Shown here: piece by piece, positions 54,007-62,971 of the stretch
How positions within the stretch are numbered: the first letter of the stretch is position 1
Layout: the number at the start of each line of letters is the position of its first letter
Assembly (NCBI GenBank): GCA_035496935.1
Contig: DATJED010000014.1
Coordinates: 372,001-436,000, forward strand
Reading direction: 5' to 3'
Length of the DNA: 64,000 nt
Source: Pseudopedobacter sp035496935
GTDB lineage: Bacteria; Bacteroidota; Bacteroidia; Sphingobacteriales; Sphingobacteriaceae
Notes under the pieces: generated by a model
Databases searched by the model: none
Seen by the model: the letters and a program-made list of their open reading frames with translations, nothing else
What the model was told of the DNA's origin: nothing
Made by a program: the position numbers and the translations under genes

Positions 54007-57000
54007 TTAAAACTTAACTGCTGCACCCAATGAATATGTACTGTAGATTGGGTAATTTGTTACCCCTGCATTAATTACTTCAGGATCCAAGTCCTTATTT
54101 TCTGATAAGACAAATAAGTTGGTACCTCTCACAAAAAATTGGTAATTTTTGACTGTTGCATTTGAACTTCCTACAGAATAACTTAGTTCTACATTTTTTA
54201 ATCTAAAAAAGCTGGCATTCTGCAACCAAAATGTTGAATTTACGTTATTGTTAGCTTGAGATAATGTACTTAACCTTGGGTATTTGCCACCAGTATTTGT
54301 AGCAGAATAACTTTCCAGTGCTAGTGTAGAATAATTAGCTTCTCCGTTGTTCCGATAGTAGCTGTTATTCAATATCCTTTCTGCACCAAACTCGGCAGTA
54401 CCCAACGCATATAAACCAAAGTTTTTATACCTGAGGTTTAGGTTTAACCCTAAAGCGGCTCTTGGAAAGTTATTCCCAATAATTTTACGGTCTCTCCCAT
54501 CAATAACGTCGTCACTGTTTAAATCTTCGTAAGCTATATCGCCCACTTGGTATGCGCCGAAAGTTTGGAATGGTGCAGCATCAATTTCTGCCTGAGATTT
54601 AAACAAACCTTTAGCTACATAGCCAAAAATAACATCTGATGATTGGTTGATTGTTCGTAGGTTTTCATCTGCAAACAGAACGTCGGCATTTGATTTTACG
54701 TTGTTTTTACTATAAATAAAATTACCGCCTATGTTAAAATCTACTTTGCCAATTTTTGTTTGATAGTTCAGGTTACCTTCTACCCCTGCATTTGACGTTT
54801 CACCGCCGTTTAAACGTGGGTAAAGTTGCCCAGCAAGAGCTGAATATTGGCTACCGGGATCAATAACAATATCGTATCTCAGATTATTGAAGTAATTGAA
54901 TTCAAAATTTACACGATTATTAAATGCTAAGCCTTCAATTCCGATATTGATTTCTCTTGATTTTTCCCACCCTAAATCGGGATTGCCCACAATACTTAAA
55001 CTTGAGCGCATTACTCCGTTGGTAGCGTTTGGCTGACCAAAAGCATAGGTCCCGTTATCGTTCCAACGGCTATTATACAGGTAAAAAGCGGTCCCTCTTT
55101 CATAACCCAACACACCAAAACTTGCTTTTAATTTAAAGAAATTCAGCTTTTTAACATCCTTTAAAAAATTTTCATCACTTAAAATCCATCCAAAACCTAC
55201 GGCTGGGAAAAAGTTGTATTTGTTGGCATCTGCATATTTACTGCTTCCCATTAAAGCAACCGAACCATCTAAATAAATTTTATTCTTTATTGCATAATTC
55301 AAGTTCAAAACGGAGTTAGTATTTTCAATATCCTGATAAATACCACTATTCTCATTTTTATAATAAAAGTGTGTTAAGCTTCCTTTGAAATCACTATTAT
55401 CAAATTTGGTTTGGTAAGATAAGGTTGATGAAAAGCCGTAATTACGAGTAATATTCTCGGCTTGTCTGGTGTCGTTATTTGCGGTGATTCTTTTTTGCAG
55501 ATTTACATAAACCACGGTATCAGCACCAAGAGAAGTTTTAGCCATTTGCCTTGCATAGGTTACCGGACGTAAGCTTCTGCCGCTTTGAAAAAATTGATAA
55601 TTATCAAAATTAAACACGGTTTTAACTGCAAACCCTTTAACTAATTTATCTAAGTTTAAATCTAAACCGAAGTTAGTTTGGCCGTAGAAATAGTTGTGTT
55701 GGGTTTTTCCGCCGTAAACCAAGTTACCATATAAGCTTGATGGACGCTCAAAAGATCCGCCCAGCGGTGGCACATATGCTAAACCAAGTGGCGAACCAAT
55801 GCTCAATAGTGTGGAATCTGTTAAAAAAATAGGATTTTCATTATTTCTATAATTACTTAGCGCAGAAAAAACTTGATCCTGGTTAAAACCGCTCCAAACC
55901 CTCCGCTCTACAATTCCACTAGCATCTACAAAAGCTTTAAAGCTTGGAGATATTTGAAAGTCGAGATTTCCACGAAGGTTAATTCGATCTTGAACTGGCG
56001 TTTTACCTATTTTTTCAAAACCTTCTGCACCAGTGTAGCCTAACATTAAGGCATATTCGTTTCCTTTTCCTCCACCGGTATAATCAATATTCACTTTCTT
56101 TATGGGTGTGCTATTTCTCAAAAAATAGTCGTAATAATCAACATCCGGATATTCCTGATCATCTGGACCAGTGCTGTTTTTATAACCTTCTATCTGTTGG
56201 GGAGTATAAAAAGGGGTCAATCCATCGTTTGCTCTGGCTTGGTTATATAGCTGTACGTATTGATAGCTATTTAGGTATTCAGGTAACCTTGTTGCCTGGC
56301 TCATTCCGTACTCGGTGCTAACGTTTAGCGATCTGGTATTTGGGGTTCCTCTTTTGGTTGTTACCAGTACCACTCCATTTGCAGCCCTTGGACCGTAAAT
56401 TATTTTACTTAAAGCGTCTTTCAAAACCTCTACGTTTTCCACTTCGTTAGGGTTGATAAAATCTAATGGCCTTTCAATTCCATCCACAAGAACCAATGCG
56501 CCGTCAGCGCCAGCTCTTGATAAACCCCTAACATATAACTCAGACGAATTATTGCCTAATCCGCTACTGGTAGAACGGACGTACAAACCGGCCAATTTTC
56601 CTTGAAGCGTATTTGAGAGCGATAAATCAGGATATTTTTTCAGCTCTTCTCCGCTTACTTTACTTACCGCACCAACTAATTCTCTTTGGGTAGTCTTTTT
56701 GTTTAACGGCAAGTTTATAATATCAAAATCGGAACTTAAAAGCAACGATTTGGTTAAACTTATCTGCGTTGGCATTGCCTGTGTACTTAGGTCTAGAGAT
56801 TGCTGTTGGTAACCAAACGCTTGAATAAGTAAGACAGCATCTGCTTTAGCCTCTACTTTAAAATCTCCATTTTCGGTTGTATTTACTTTAAACAGCCCTT
56901 CTCCAACAATTACCGTTGCATTGGGGATGGGTTTGCCATTCTCGTCAACTACTTTTGAAGAGATAGTGATTGCTGAACTTTTCTTATTTTTTTTTGTTTG

Positions 57001-57090
57001 CTCTTTATTCTGCGAATATCCCGTGTATGGATTTATTTCGAGTAAAATAAAAATAAACGCAAACAGAAAAATGTATATCTTTTTAATCAT
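54007..57090 (-). CDS. SusC-family TonB-dependent transporter, second (divergent) pair
   Basis: A 1027-residue outer-membrane transporter. After the signal peptide come a CarboxypepD_reg-like domain (about 40-115, SSKVVDENGKPIPNATVIVG), the plug (about 125-245) and the 22-strand barrel. The usual plug entry VVVGYGTQKK is replaced by FDIINLPLNKKTTQRELVGAVSK, and the usual VLKDASATAIYG by VLKDALSKIIYGPRAANGV, so this is an atypical SusC subgroup. The RGLSRAGADGALVLVDGIERPL segment and TTKRG remain. The protein ends with an aromatic residue (AAVKF) suited to barrel assembly. It uses TonB/ExbBD energy to import oligosaccharides with its partner SusD. Confidence 0.94.
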   Translation of the reverse strand: MIKKIYIFLFAFIFILLEINPYTGYSQNKEQTKKNKKSSAITISSKVVDENGKPIPNATVIVGEGLFKVNTTENGDFKVEAKADAVLLIQAFGYQQQSLDLSTQAMPTQISLTKSLLLSSDFDIINLPLNKKTTQRELVGAVSKVSGEELKKYPDLSLSNTLQGKLAGLYVRSTSSGLGNNSSELYVRGLSRAGADGALVLVDGIERPLDFINPNEVENVEVLKDALSKIIYGPRAANGVVLVTTKRGTPNTRSLNVSTEYGMSQATRLPEYLNSYQYVQLYNQARANDGLTPFYTPQQIEGYKNSTGPDDQEYPDVDYYDYFLRNSTPIKKVNIDYTGGGKGNEYALMLGYTGAEGFEKIGKTPVQDRINLRGNLDFQISPSFKAFVDASGIVERRVWSGFNQDQVFSALSNYRNNENPIFLTDSTLLSIGSPLGLAYVPPLGGSFERPSSLYGNLVYGGKTQHNYFYGQTNFGLDLNLDKLVKGFAVKTVFNFDNYQFFQSGRSLRPVTYARQMAKTSLGADTVVYVNLQKRITANNDTRQAENITRNYGFSSTLSYQTKFDNSDFKGSLTHFYYKNENSGIYQDIENTNSVLNLNYAIKNKIYLDGSVALMGSSKYADANKYNFFPAVGFGWILSDENFLKDVKKLNFFKLKASFGVLGYERGTAFYLYNSRWNDNGTYAFGQPNATNGVMRSSLSIVGNPDLGWEKSREINIGIEGLAFNNRVNFEFNYFNNLRYDIVIDPGSQYSALAGQLYPRLNGGETSNAGVEGNLNYQTKIGKVDFNIGGNFIYSKNNVKSNADVLFADENLRTINQSSDVIFGYVAKGLFKSQAEIDAAPFQTFGAYQVGDIAYEDLNSDDVIDGRDRKIIGNNFPRAALGLNLNLRYKNFGLYALGTAEFGAERILNNSYYRNNGEANYSTLALESYSATNTGGKYPRLSTLSQANNNVNSTFWLQNASFFRLKNVELSYSVGSSNATVKNYQFFVRGTNLFVLSENKDLDPEVINAGVTNYPIYSTYSLGAAVKF

Positions 57091-57117
57091 TTTTTTTGAT
57101 TTAGTTTTTCTGATTTA

Positions 57118-58968
57118 TTACCAACCTGGGTTTTGAACATAATTGAACTGGTCGTCAACTTGATTTTGATCTACAGGATACCAGTAATGTTTGTCTTGAA
57201 ACACCCTCACCTCCGTAGCCAAGTCAACTACTTTATAATTAAACAGCAAAGTGCTTTTGTTAGCAACATTTTTATGATTTGGATTAAGTGGCGTTGCTAC
57301 CATCCCTTTGATAGGTTTACTAAAAACATCTTTAGCTATCATCCATCTTCTTAAGTCATGCCAACGATGGTTTTCAAACATCAATTCAACAGCTCTTTCG
57401 TTTCTTATTCTATCCCTAAATTTTCCTTTATCCCCTGTAAACTCTGGCAAAACATCAGGCATACCCACTCGGTTTCTAATTATATTGACTGCCCCAACTG
57501 CGGTTAATCCGTAACCTTTCGGGTCTTCGGTTGGTCCATATGCTTCGTTCATGGCTTCGGCATAATCCAAGTAAACCTGTGCTAAGCGGATATATATGGT
57601 ATTTACATTATATTGATCGTAACCGTTAGCTGTAACATTGCAAGCTTCCCAAATGTATTTTCTGGATACGTAGCCACTTGCTGTTCGCTTTTTTGTAGAA
57701 TTATTCTTTTCAGCATTATCCAAATCTCGTCCGCCTACATACAGCTCTTGGTAGGCCGGAGTGTTGTTGGGGTTTATTCCCCACTTTTGACCAGGAACAA
57801 CAATGTTGGCATAAAATCTTGGGTCTCTATTTAGATAAGGTTTTTGTTGATCATAGCCAGAGCGGGCATCGTCTATTGGATAGGCATTACTGCCATTCTT
57901 CATTTCAAACATATCCACAATATTTTGTGTAGGATTATTAAACGAGGCAGCGTCTATTCCAGTTCCGCCAGATAAATACTGAGGGATATAGTGCACTCTT
58001 AAACCTCTGCTCTGGTTTCTACGGCCTGCGTTCATGTTATACCATATTTCTTCGGGGCTATTGTTTGCCGGAGAATGGTAAAATATACTCGCATACTCTG
58101 ATCCAGGTATTAAGTGATAATCTGTGCCACCGGTGTTTGAAGTCGCGTATTTTATCAAATCGTTTGCATATTCTGCCGCTCGCTCGGCCTGCGGGATGCC
58201 ATAACCCTTATCAACTATGGATGTTAAATTATTTTGCATAAGTGGACTAGCAGCATACAACATTGCCATCTCTTTTACGGCCATAGCCGCTGCTTTGGTT
58301 GCCCTTCCGGTCTCAATGTCATTCCATTTATGCGGAAGACGTTTAATTGCCTCATCCATATTGGAAATCACAAACTCGTTCGACTCTGCGTAAGTTTTAC
58401 GCGGAACATCTAAATTATCGTTTGCGCTATAAGCCTTGTCATAAATAGGCAGGCCACCAACTCTTTGAATAAGCTGAAAATAATACCAGCCACGCATAAA
58501 GTATGCTTGTCCCAAAATCTCGTCTAACTGTTGTGGAGTAATATTGGGTACGGAAGCAGCTCTTTCTATTACCTTGTTGGTTACTCTTAAAAACACGTAA
58601 GCATTTGCCATAACCGGCGCCCTTTCTGTTCCAATATTGCCAGCACTTGCTTTATATCCAATCTCGCCGATTGATGGCTTCGATAACCAATCTCCAATAT
58701 TGATCACTGAGTTTAATTCGTCACTGACCAAAGAACCACATTCATCGGAAAGTGCGTTAATAGATGTTCTTTGCAATACCTGAGATTGCCAGTCATGAAT
58801 GTCCAGTAATCCACGATAAGTTGCGTCAAGGTATCCTTTTACGCCCTCGTATCTACTAAACACGTCTTCTTCAGACAGACCGATTTCTCCTTTTTTATCT
58901 AAATATTTTTCACAACCAGCAGTTGATAACAAAATGGTTGCGGCTAAGCATATAAAAAATCTTTTCAT
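57118..58968 (-). CDS. SusD-family glycan-binding lipoprotein, first pair
   Basis: A 616-residue lipoprotein (lipobox LSTAGC, Cys 19). SusD landmarks are QAYFMRGWYYFQLIQRVGGLPIYD, KEMAMLYAASPLM, IYIRLAQVYLDYAEAMNEAYGP and FRDRIRNERAVELMFENHRWHDLRRWM. The final VDQNQVDDQFNYVQNPGW is the usual end of this family. It is 12 nt downstream of the first SusC and 27 nt upstream of the second, so susC-susD-susC-susD is one transcription unit. It is expected to bind the polymer or its fragments at the cell surface and close over the SusC channel. Confidence 0.95.
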   Translation of the reverse strand: MKRFFICLAATILLSTAGCEKYLDKKGEIGLSEEDVFSRYEGVKGYLDATYRGLLDIHDWQSQVLQRTSINALSDECGSLVSDELNSVINIGDWLSKPSIGEIGYKASAGNIGTERAPVMANAYVFLRVTNKVIERAASVPNITPQQLDEILGQAYFMRGWYYFQLIQRVGGLPIYDKAYSANDNLDVPRKTYAESNEFVISNMDEAIKRLPHKWNDIETGRATKAAAMAVKEMAMLYAASPLMQNNLTSIVDKGYGIPQAERAAEYANDLIKYATSNTGGTDYHLIPGSEYASIFYHSPANNSPEEIWYNMNAGRRNQSRGLRVHYIPQYLSGGTGIDAASFNNPTQNIVDMFEMKNGSNAYPIDDARSGYDQQKPYLNRDPRFYANIVVPGQKWGINPNNTPAYQELYVGGRDLDNAEKNNSTKKRTASGYVSRKYIWEACNVTANGYDQYNVNTIYIRLAQVYLDYAEAMNEAYGPTEDPKGYGLTAVGAVNIIRNRVGMPDVLPEFTGDKGKFRDRIRNERAVELMFENHRWHDLRRWMIAKDVFSKPIKGMVATPLNPNHKNVANKSTLLFNYKVVDLATEVRVFQDKHYWYPVDQNQVDDQFNYVQNPGW

Positions 58969-58980
58969 GTCTTTGTTAAA

Positions 58981-61900
58981 TTAAAAATTAGCTCGTAAAC
59001 CGAAATTAAACCTTCGAACAATTGGATATACGCTATCACTACCTGATTCAGGATCTACTCTATCGTCTAAATTAGTAAAGGTTAAAAGATTGTTTCCGTT
59101 AGCGTATAGCTGCAAATTTCTGACGCCAATATTACTCAGGGTCTGCATTTTTACCTTGTAAGAAACCTCTGCATTTTTTAGCCTGATGTAAGATGCGTCT
59201 CTAAAGGTGTAAGTGCTAGGTGAGTTTTGGTTGTGTCCTTTATTGAAAGAATGCAACGACGGTTTTCCTGGATTTTGAGCGTTTTCCGGTGTCCAGCGTT
59301 CTGCAATGTTTGGTTGTCCAGAATACCCAGTACCAAAATCCCAAAGAAACATGCCTGGAAGTTCTGTAAATACATTTTGAGCTGAATAAAACAGGATGTT
59401 AAAACCCCAATTTTTATAATCGAACCCAAGGTTAAGACTGATTGTTTGAAGAGGTGTTGTTGTAAACTCGAAAGGTACCCTATCAAAATCATCTATTATA
59501 CCATCGGCATTATAATCTGCATAAATGAAATCTCCAGGAATAATGCTTGTTTGCGCAACTCCAACATTTGGTGTTGTTCCATTGTAAATGTCATCTAAAG
59601 AACCATAGTAACCAGCTTGTATGAATCTGTTTACAGCACCAATTTGTTTGTTGGCTGCTTTTAGATAATCTACCGTACCGCGGGCATCGTCTCTATAAAC
59701 AACTCTGTTTTCAGACCAATTGTAGCTTCCGCCAATGTAGTAGTTAAAACGTTCACCTAGTTTATTACGGTAAACGAGTTGCAGTTCTAAACCATGGTTT
59801 TTTGTACGGCCGATATTTGCAAAAGGAGGTTCATTTCCAAAAGCTCGAGGGACCGTAGCTCTTTTCATCAAAATATCTTTTCGCTCTTCGTTAAATAAAT
59901 CTAGGCTTCCTCTAAGTTTGTTAAAAAAATCAAACTCAATTCCTAAATTTTGTTTAGTGGCTTTCTCCCAGGTGTTATCTGGATTTGCCGTGATACCTTC
60001 TTCGTAAAGCGGCCCGTAGGTGTTATCATCCAAATAACCAAATCTTACATCGCCGCCGCTGCTAAACGCTTGTAAAAATTGGTCTCCAGGAACTCCTCTA
60101 TCGCTACCTACAATACCATAGTTGTACCTAATTTTTAAATAATCCAAAACTTTGTTACCAATCAGGTTTTTCACAAAAGGCTCCTCAGTTACAAGGTATC
60201 CAATTGCACCAGAGGGGAAAAATCCAAATCGCTTACCGGGAGCAAATTTTGAGGATCCGGTGTAGGATCCGTTAAACTCTGCCAGGTAACGAGATTTATA
60301 ACCGTAAGTTAAACGCCCAACATAGTCTTCTCCAAATTCTCCAATGCCTATAATATTGGGTCTGCTATTTGTACTTGCATCAGGCACAACCTGGCGTACT
60401 AAAGATCTTCGATTAGCGAGAACCAAACCAGAAACATCATGATTTCCAAATTTCCTTGCGTAATTTAAAGATGCTTCGTAATAAAGGTCTCTTGCATAAT
60501 TGTTAATATCATCACTGTTAGCACTTAACGGTTGCTCTTGTTGAATATCACTTGGGTATCTGATTTCACGAATCAATGGATAAGATACGCTACCATCTGC
60601 GGCAACCTGCGGATTGGTTAAATCAAAACTACGGTAGTACCTTATGGTATTAATGTTACTGAAGTTACCAGCTATACCATCAGCTAAAATTGCTGTTTCA
60701 TAATTTGAGCCCGAGGTATAAGAAACTTTTCCCCTAGCAGTTAAGCCTTTGGTTATAAAATCAAGTTTTTGATTAATCTGCGCATCATAAAAGCCCTGAA
60801 AATATTTATATGTTCTTTGCCCACCATCATTTAAAAACACCGACAAGTTATCTGCTCCAGCAATAGACTCTCCAATTGCACCGTCTGCGTAACGGAGTGG
60901 GAATTCATTTCTTGGCGCCCTTAATAATCTACTAAAAAACTGTGACTGGCCATAACCATCTTCACCACCTCCATCTATGCGGTAAGCGGGTTGGTTTCTG
61001 TACCTAAAGTTTCCAGAAAAATTGATAGAGAAAACTGTTGTTTTTGTTACATCAAAATCAAAATTTGAGCGCCAATTGTACCTTTGTACTTTAAAGCTTG
61101 GATCGTACTCGTCATTTGCTTTGGTATCAAAAATATCACCGTCATTTAAGTAACCAACGGAAACAAAGTATTTCATAAAGTCTGAACCACCGCGAGCGTT
61201 TAGATTATAGTTTTTCTGTAATCCTACACTTTTCAATGCCTCCTTGTTCCAATCAATCATTGGGAAATATTGATTGTAAGGCCCCGCCTGATCAATATTA
61301 TCTCTCCAAGCTTGTATTAGCGACTCTGGGATTAGCTTGTCAAACTGTTTATCGTTGGTAGCTGCCTCATTAAAAAGCTCCATAGAGGTAATATAATTTG
61401 CCTCGTAATTTTTTGCCGTGGGCGTTTTAAAACCAAAGTTTGAGGAGAAAGAAAATTCTGGTTTACCTTTTATCCCTCTTTTGGTGGTTATTAAAATTAC
61501 ACCATTAGCACCTCTGGTACCATATACCGCCGTAGCAGATGCATCTTTTAAAACAGAAATTGTTTCTATTTCGTTAGGGTCAACTTGGTTAAGGTCTCGC
61601 TCAATCCCGTCTACTAAAACAAATGGGTTTGAATCGCCAAAAGTTGACCGCCCTCTAATTAATAAACTTGCATTATCAGAACCGGGCTTGCCATTAGAGT
61701 TAACTACCGTTAAACCTGGCATTAGCCCTTGCAACGATTCTGAAACAGAAGTAACTCCACCAACTCGTTTTAAGTCTGCCCCTTCTATTTGACTGATAGC
61801 ACCAACAACGCTCTCTTTCTTTTGCGTTCCATAACCAACTACAATCACATCGTTTAGCTGATTTATTGATGCTTTTAAAGCTACGTTTAAAATACGCACT

Positions 61901-62250
61901 CCGGTTAAGCTTATCTCTTGATCTGTAAATCCGAGGTAAGAAAACTTCAAAGCGGTAGATCCTTCAGGAATTTTTATGGAGTATTCTCCGTTTAGATTAG
62001 TTTGTGTGGCACCTTTTCCGCCAATTACTACAATGCTTACGCCAATTAAAGGCTGTCCATCTTCATCGACAACTTTTCCAGTCATTACATAATCTAAATT
62101 TTTGGTTACGGACTTTCCTTTAGGTTTGAATAATGATGGTCCATCTTTAAAAACGTCACTTGCTAAACTGCTCTTACAGATAAAGACAACAAACAGCAGA
62201 CATACGATTTTTCTTGAAAATGACACCATAAATAGTAAATGTCGAATCAT
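58981..62250 (-). CDS. SusC-family TonB-dependent transporter, first pair
   Basis: A transporter of 1089 residues if it starts at ATG 62250; an in-frame ATG seven codons later (62229) gives an equally good leader (MVSFSRKIVCLLFVVFICKSS), so the start is uncertain. A CarboxypepD_reg-like domain (about 53-135, GKVVDEDGQPLIGVSI) precedes a standard plug: VIVVGYGTQKKESVVGAIS, LLIRGRSTFGDSNPFVLVDGIE and VLKDASATAVYGTRGANGVILITTKRG (quoted in parts). The barrel ends RRFNFGLRANF. It is the first gene of the 20-gene minus-strand run; the candidate operator/promoter lies 133-196 nt upstream. Confidence 0.95.
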   Translation of the reverse strand: MIRHLLFMVSFSRKIVCLLFVVFICKSSLASDVFKDGPSLFKPKGKSVTKNLDYVMTGKVVDEDGQPLIGVSIVVIGGKGATQTNLNGEYSIKIPEGSTALKFSYLGFTDQEISLTGVRILNVALKASINQLNDVIVVGYGTQKKESVVGAISQIEGADLKRVGGVTSVSESLQGLMPGLTVVNSNGKPGSDNASLLIRGRSTFGDSNPFVLVDGIERDLNQVDPNEIETISVLKDASATAVYGTRGANGVILITTKRGIKGKPEFSFSSNFGFKTPTAKNYEANYITSMELFNEAATNDKQFDKLIPESLIQAWRDNIDQAGPYNQYFPMIDWNKEALKSVGLQKNYNLNARGGSDFMKYFVSVGYLNDGDIFDTKANDEYDPSFKVQRYNWRSNFDFDVTKTTVFSINFSGNFRYRNQPAYRIDGGGEDGYGQSQFFSRLLRAPRNEFPLRYADGAIGESIAGADNLSVFLNDGGQRTYKYFQGFYDAQINQKLDFITKGLTARGKVSYTSGSNYETAILADGIAGNFSNINTIRYYRSFDLTNPQVAADGSVSYPLIREIRYPSDIQQEQPLSANSDDINNYARDLYYEASLNYARKFGNHDVSGLVLANRRSLVRQVVPDASTNSRPNIIGIGEFGEDYVGRLTYGYKSRYLAEFNGSYTGSSKFAPGKRFGFFPSGAIGYLVTEEPFVKNLIGNKVLDYLKIRYNYGIVGSDRGVPGDQFLQAFSSGGDVRFGYLDDNTYGPLYEEGITANPDNTWEKATKQNLGIEFDFFNKLRGSLDLFNEERKDILMKRATVPRAFGNEPPFANIGRTKNHGLELQLVYRNKLGERFNYYIGGSYNWSENRVVYRDDARGTVDYLKAANKQIGAVNRFIQAGYYGSLDDIYNGTTPNVGVAQTSIIPGDFIYADYNADGIIDDFDRVPFEFTTTPLQTISLNLGFDYKNWGFNILFYSAQNVFTELPGMFLWDFGTGYSGQPNIAERWTPENAQNPGKPSLHSFNKGHNQNSPSTYTFRDASYIRLKNAEVSYKVKMQTLSNIGVRNLQLYANGNNLLTFTNLDDRVDPESGSDSVYPIVRRFNFGLRANF

Positions 62251-62382
62251 TTTAAATTAGTTAAAGCTTAAAGTTTAATTGTTTGGTTTTGTTTAGCTCG
62301 AAACACACGCTCTATAACCTCGTTGCCTCTCAAATAAATAATAATGGCGTAGATTATAAAGATTAGTATTTCAAATCTGATT

Positions 62383-62446
62383 CAATTTTACCCAATTGCA
62401 ATCTATAAAACTTGCAATTTTGTAGTTTAATGTGTAAAAAATGTCG
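62383..62446 (-). promoter_or_regulatory. Candidate HTCS operator and promoter of the susC operon
   Basis: Read on the minus strand: CGACATTTTTT (62446-62436), then 21 bp on CTACAAAATTG (62425-62415), then 24 nt, then TAAAATTG (62390-62383), one mismatch from TAnnTTTG. The layout repeats that of the PL8 operon promoter at 11596-11659: the second repeat is identical over 11 bp, the first agrees at 8 of 11, and both spacings are the same. The -7-like box implies transcription starting about 120 nt before the coding region. Confidence 0.6.
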
Positions 62447-62861
62447 TCTAAAACAGTGCTACAAATCTGCAATAACGTTTCTCAATGGTTATTAAAGGCA
62501 CTTTTACGCAAATAATAAAAAATACAGGAGTTTTTAATACTTAAAATTAATCTCAGTTTTTTGAAATTAGACATCGCAACTAGGTTATAATTGTGCTTTC
62601 AAAAAAAGGGTAAAAATTTCCTGTATTTTGAAATATAAATAAGAGAAATATTATTCATTTTTAAACAATAGTGAAATCGCAAAACTACCAATCCACTATT
62701 AAGTCAATACTAGATATTTGTTATGTGATCTGTCTTAATATTAACACTAATTTTTCATTTTTAGAGTTAGATAGCTTACAGAAAACTTATTAAAAAGGAT
62801 TAAATATTCAGGTAGGTTATATCTTATTCATTTCGAAGATGCATTCTTTACTTACCTTATT

Positions 62862-62880
62862 AGCTGGCTGTTAACCAGCT
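62862..62880. terminator. Hairpin downstream of the right-end GH43
   Basis: AGCTGG (62862-62867) and CCAGCT (62875-62880) form a 6-bp stem with a 7-nt loop. It lies 92 nt after the GH43 stop. On the plus strand it is followed by T-rich sequence, but the gene it would end is on the minus strand, where no T tract follows, so its role is uncertain. Confidence 0.4.
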
Positions 62881-62971
62881 TTTTCGATTTTTTAACCCTA
62901 TAAAGTTGGTGAACAAAAAACATGATAACGGCGACAACTATTGCCGATATGACAAAATTCTTTTTTCAAAC

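Larger units (their letters stand above)
62251..62971. other. 721-bp intergenic region upstream of the susC operon
   Basis: The longest non-coding stretch in the window, very AT-rich, with no open frame I believe in. It holds the candidate operator/promoter of the susC operon (62383-62446), the dyad AATTGCAA (62394-62401) with TTGCAATT (62412-62419) overlapping it, an 11-bp inverted repeat AAAATACAGGA (62519-62529) / TCCTGTATTTT (62619-62629) 89 nt apart, and the hairpin at 62862-62880. The part between about 62630 and 62860 shows nothing I can name. Confidence 0.6.

Noticed and set aside
62519..62629. Inverted repeat AAAATACAGGA / TCCTGTATTTT
   Set aside because: Exact over 11 bp but 89 nt apart in AT-rich DNA, with no gene between and no transposon-like ends; not called as a mobile element.
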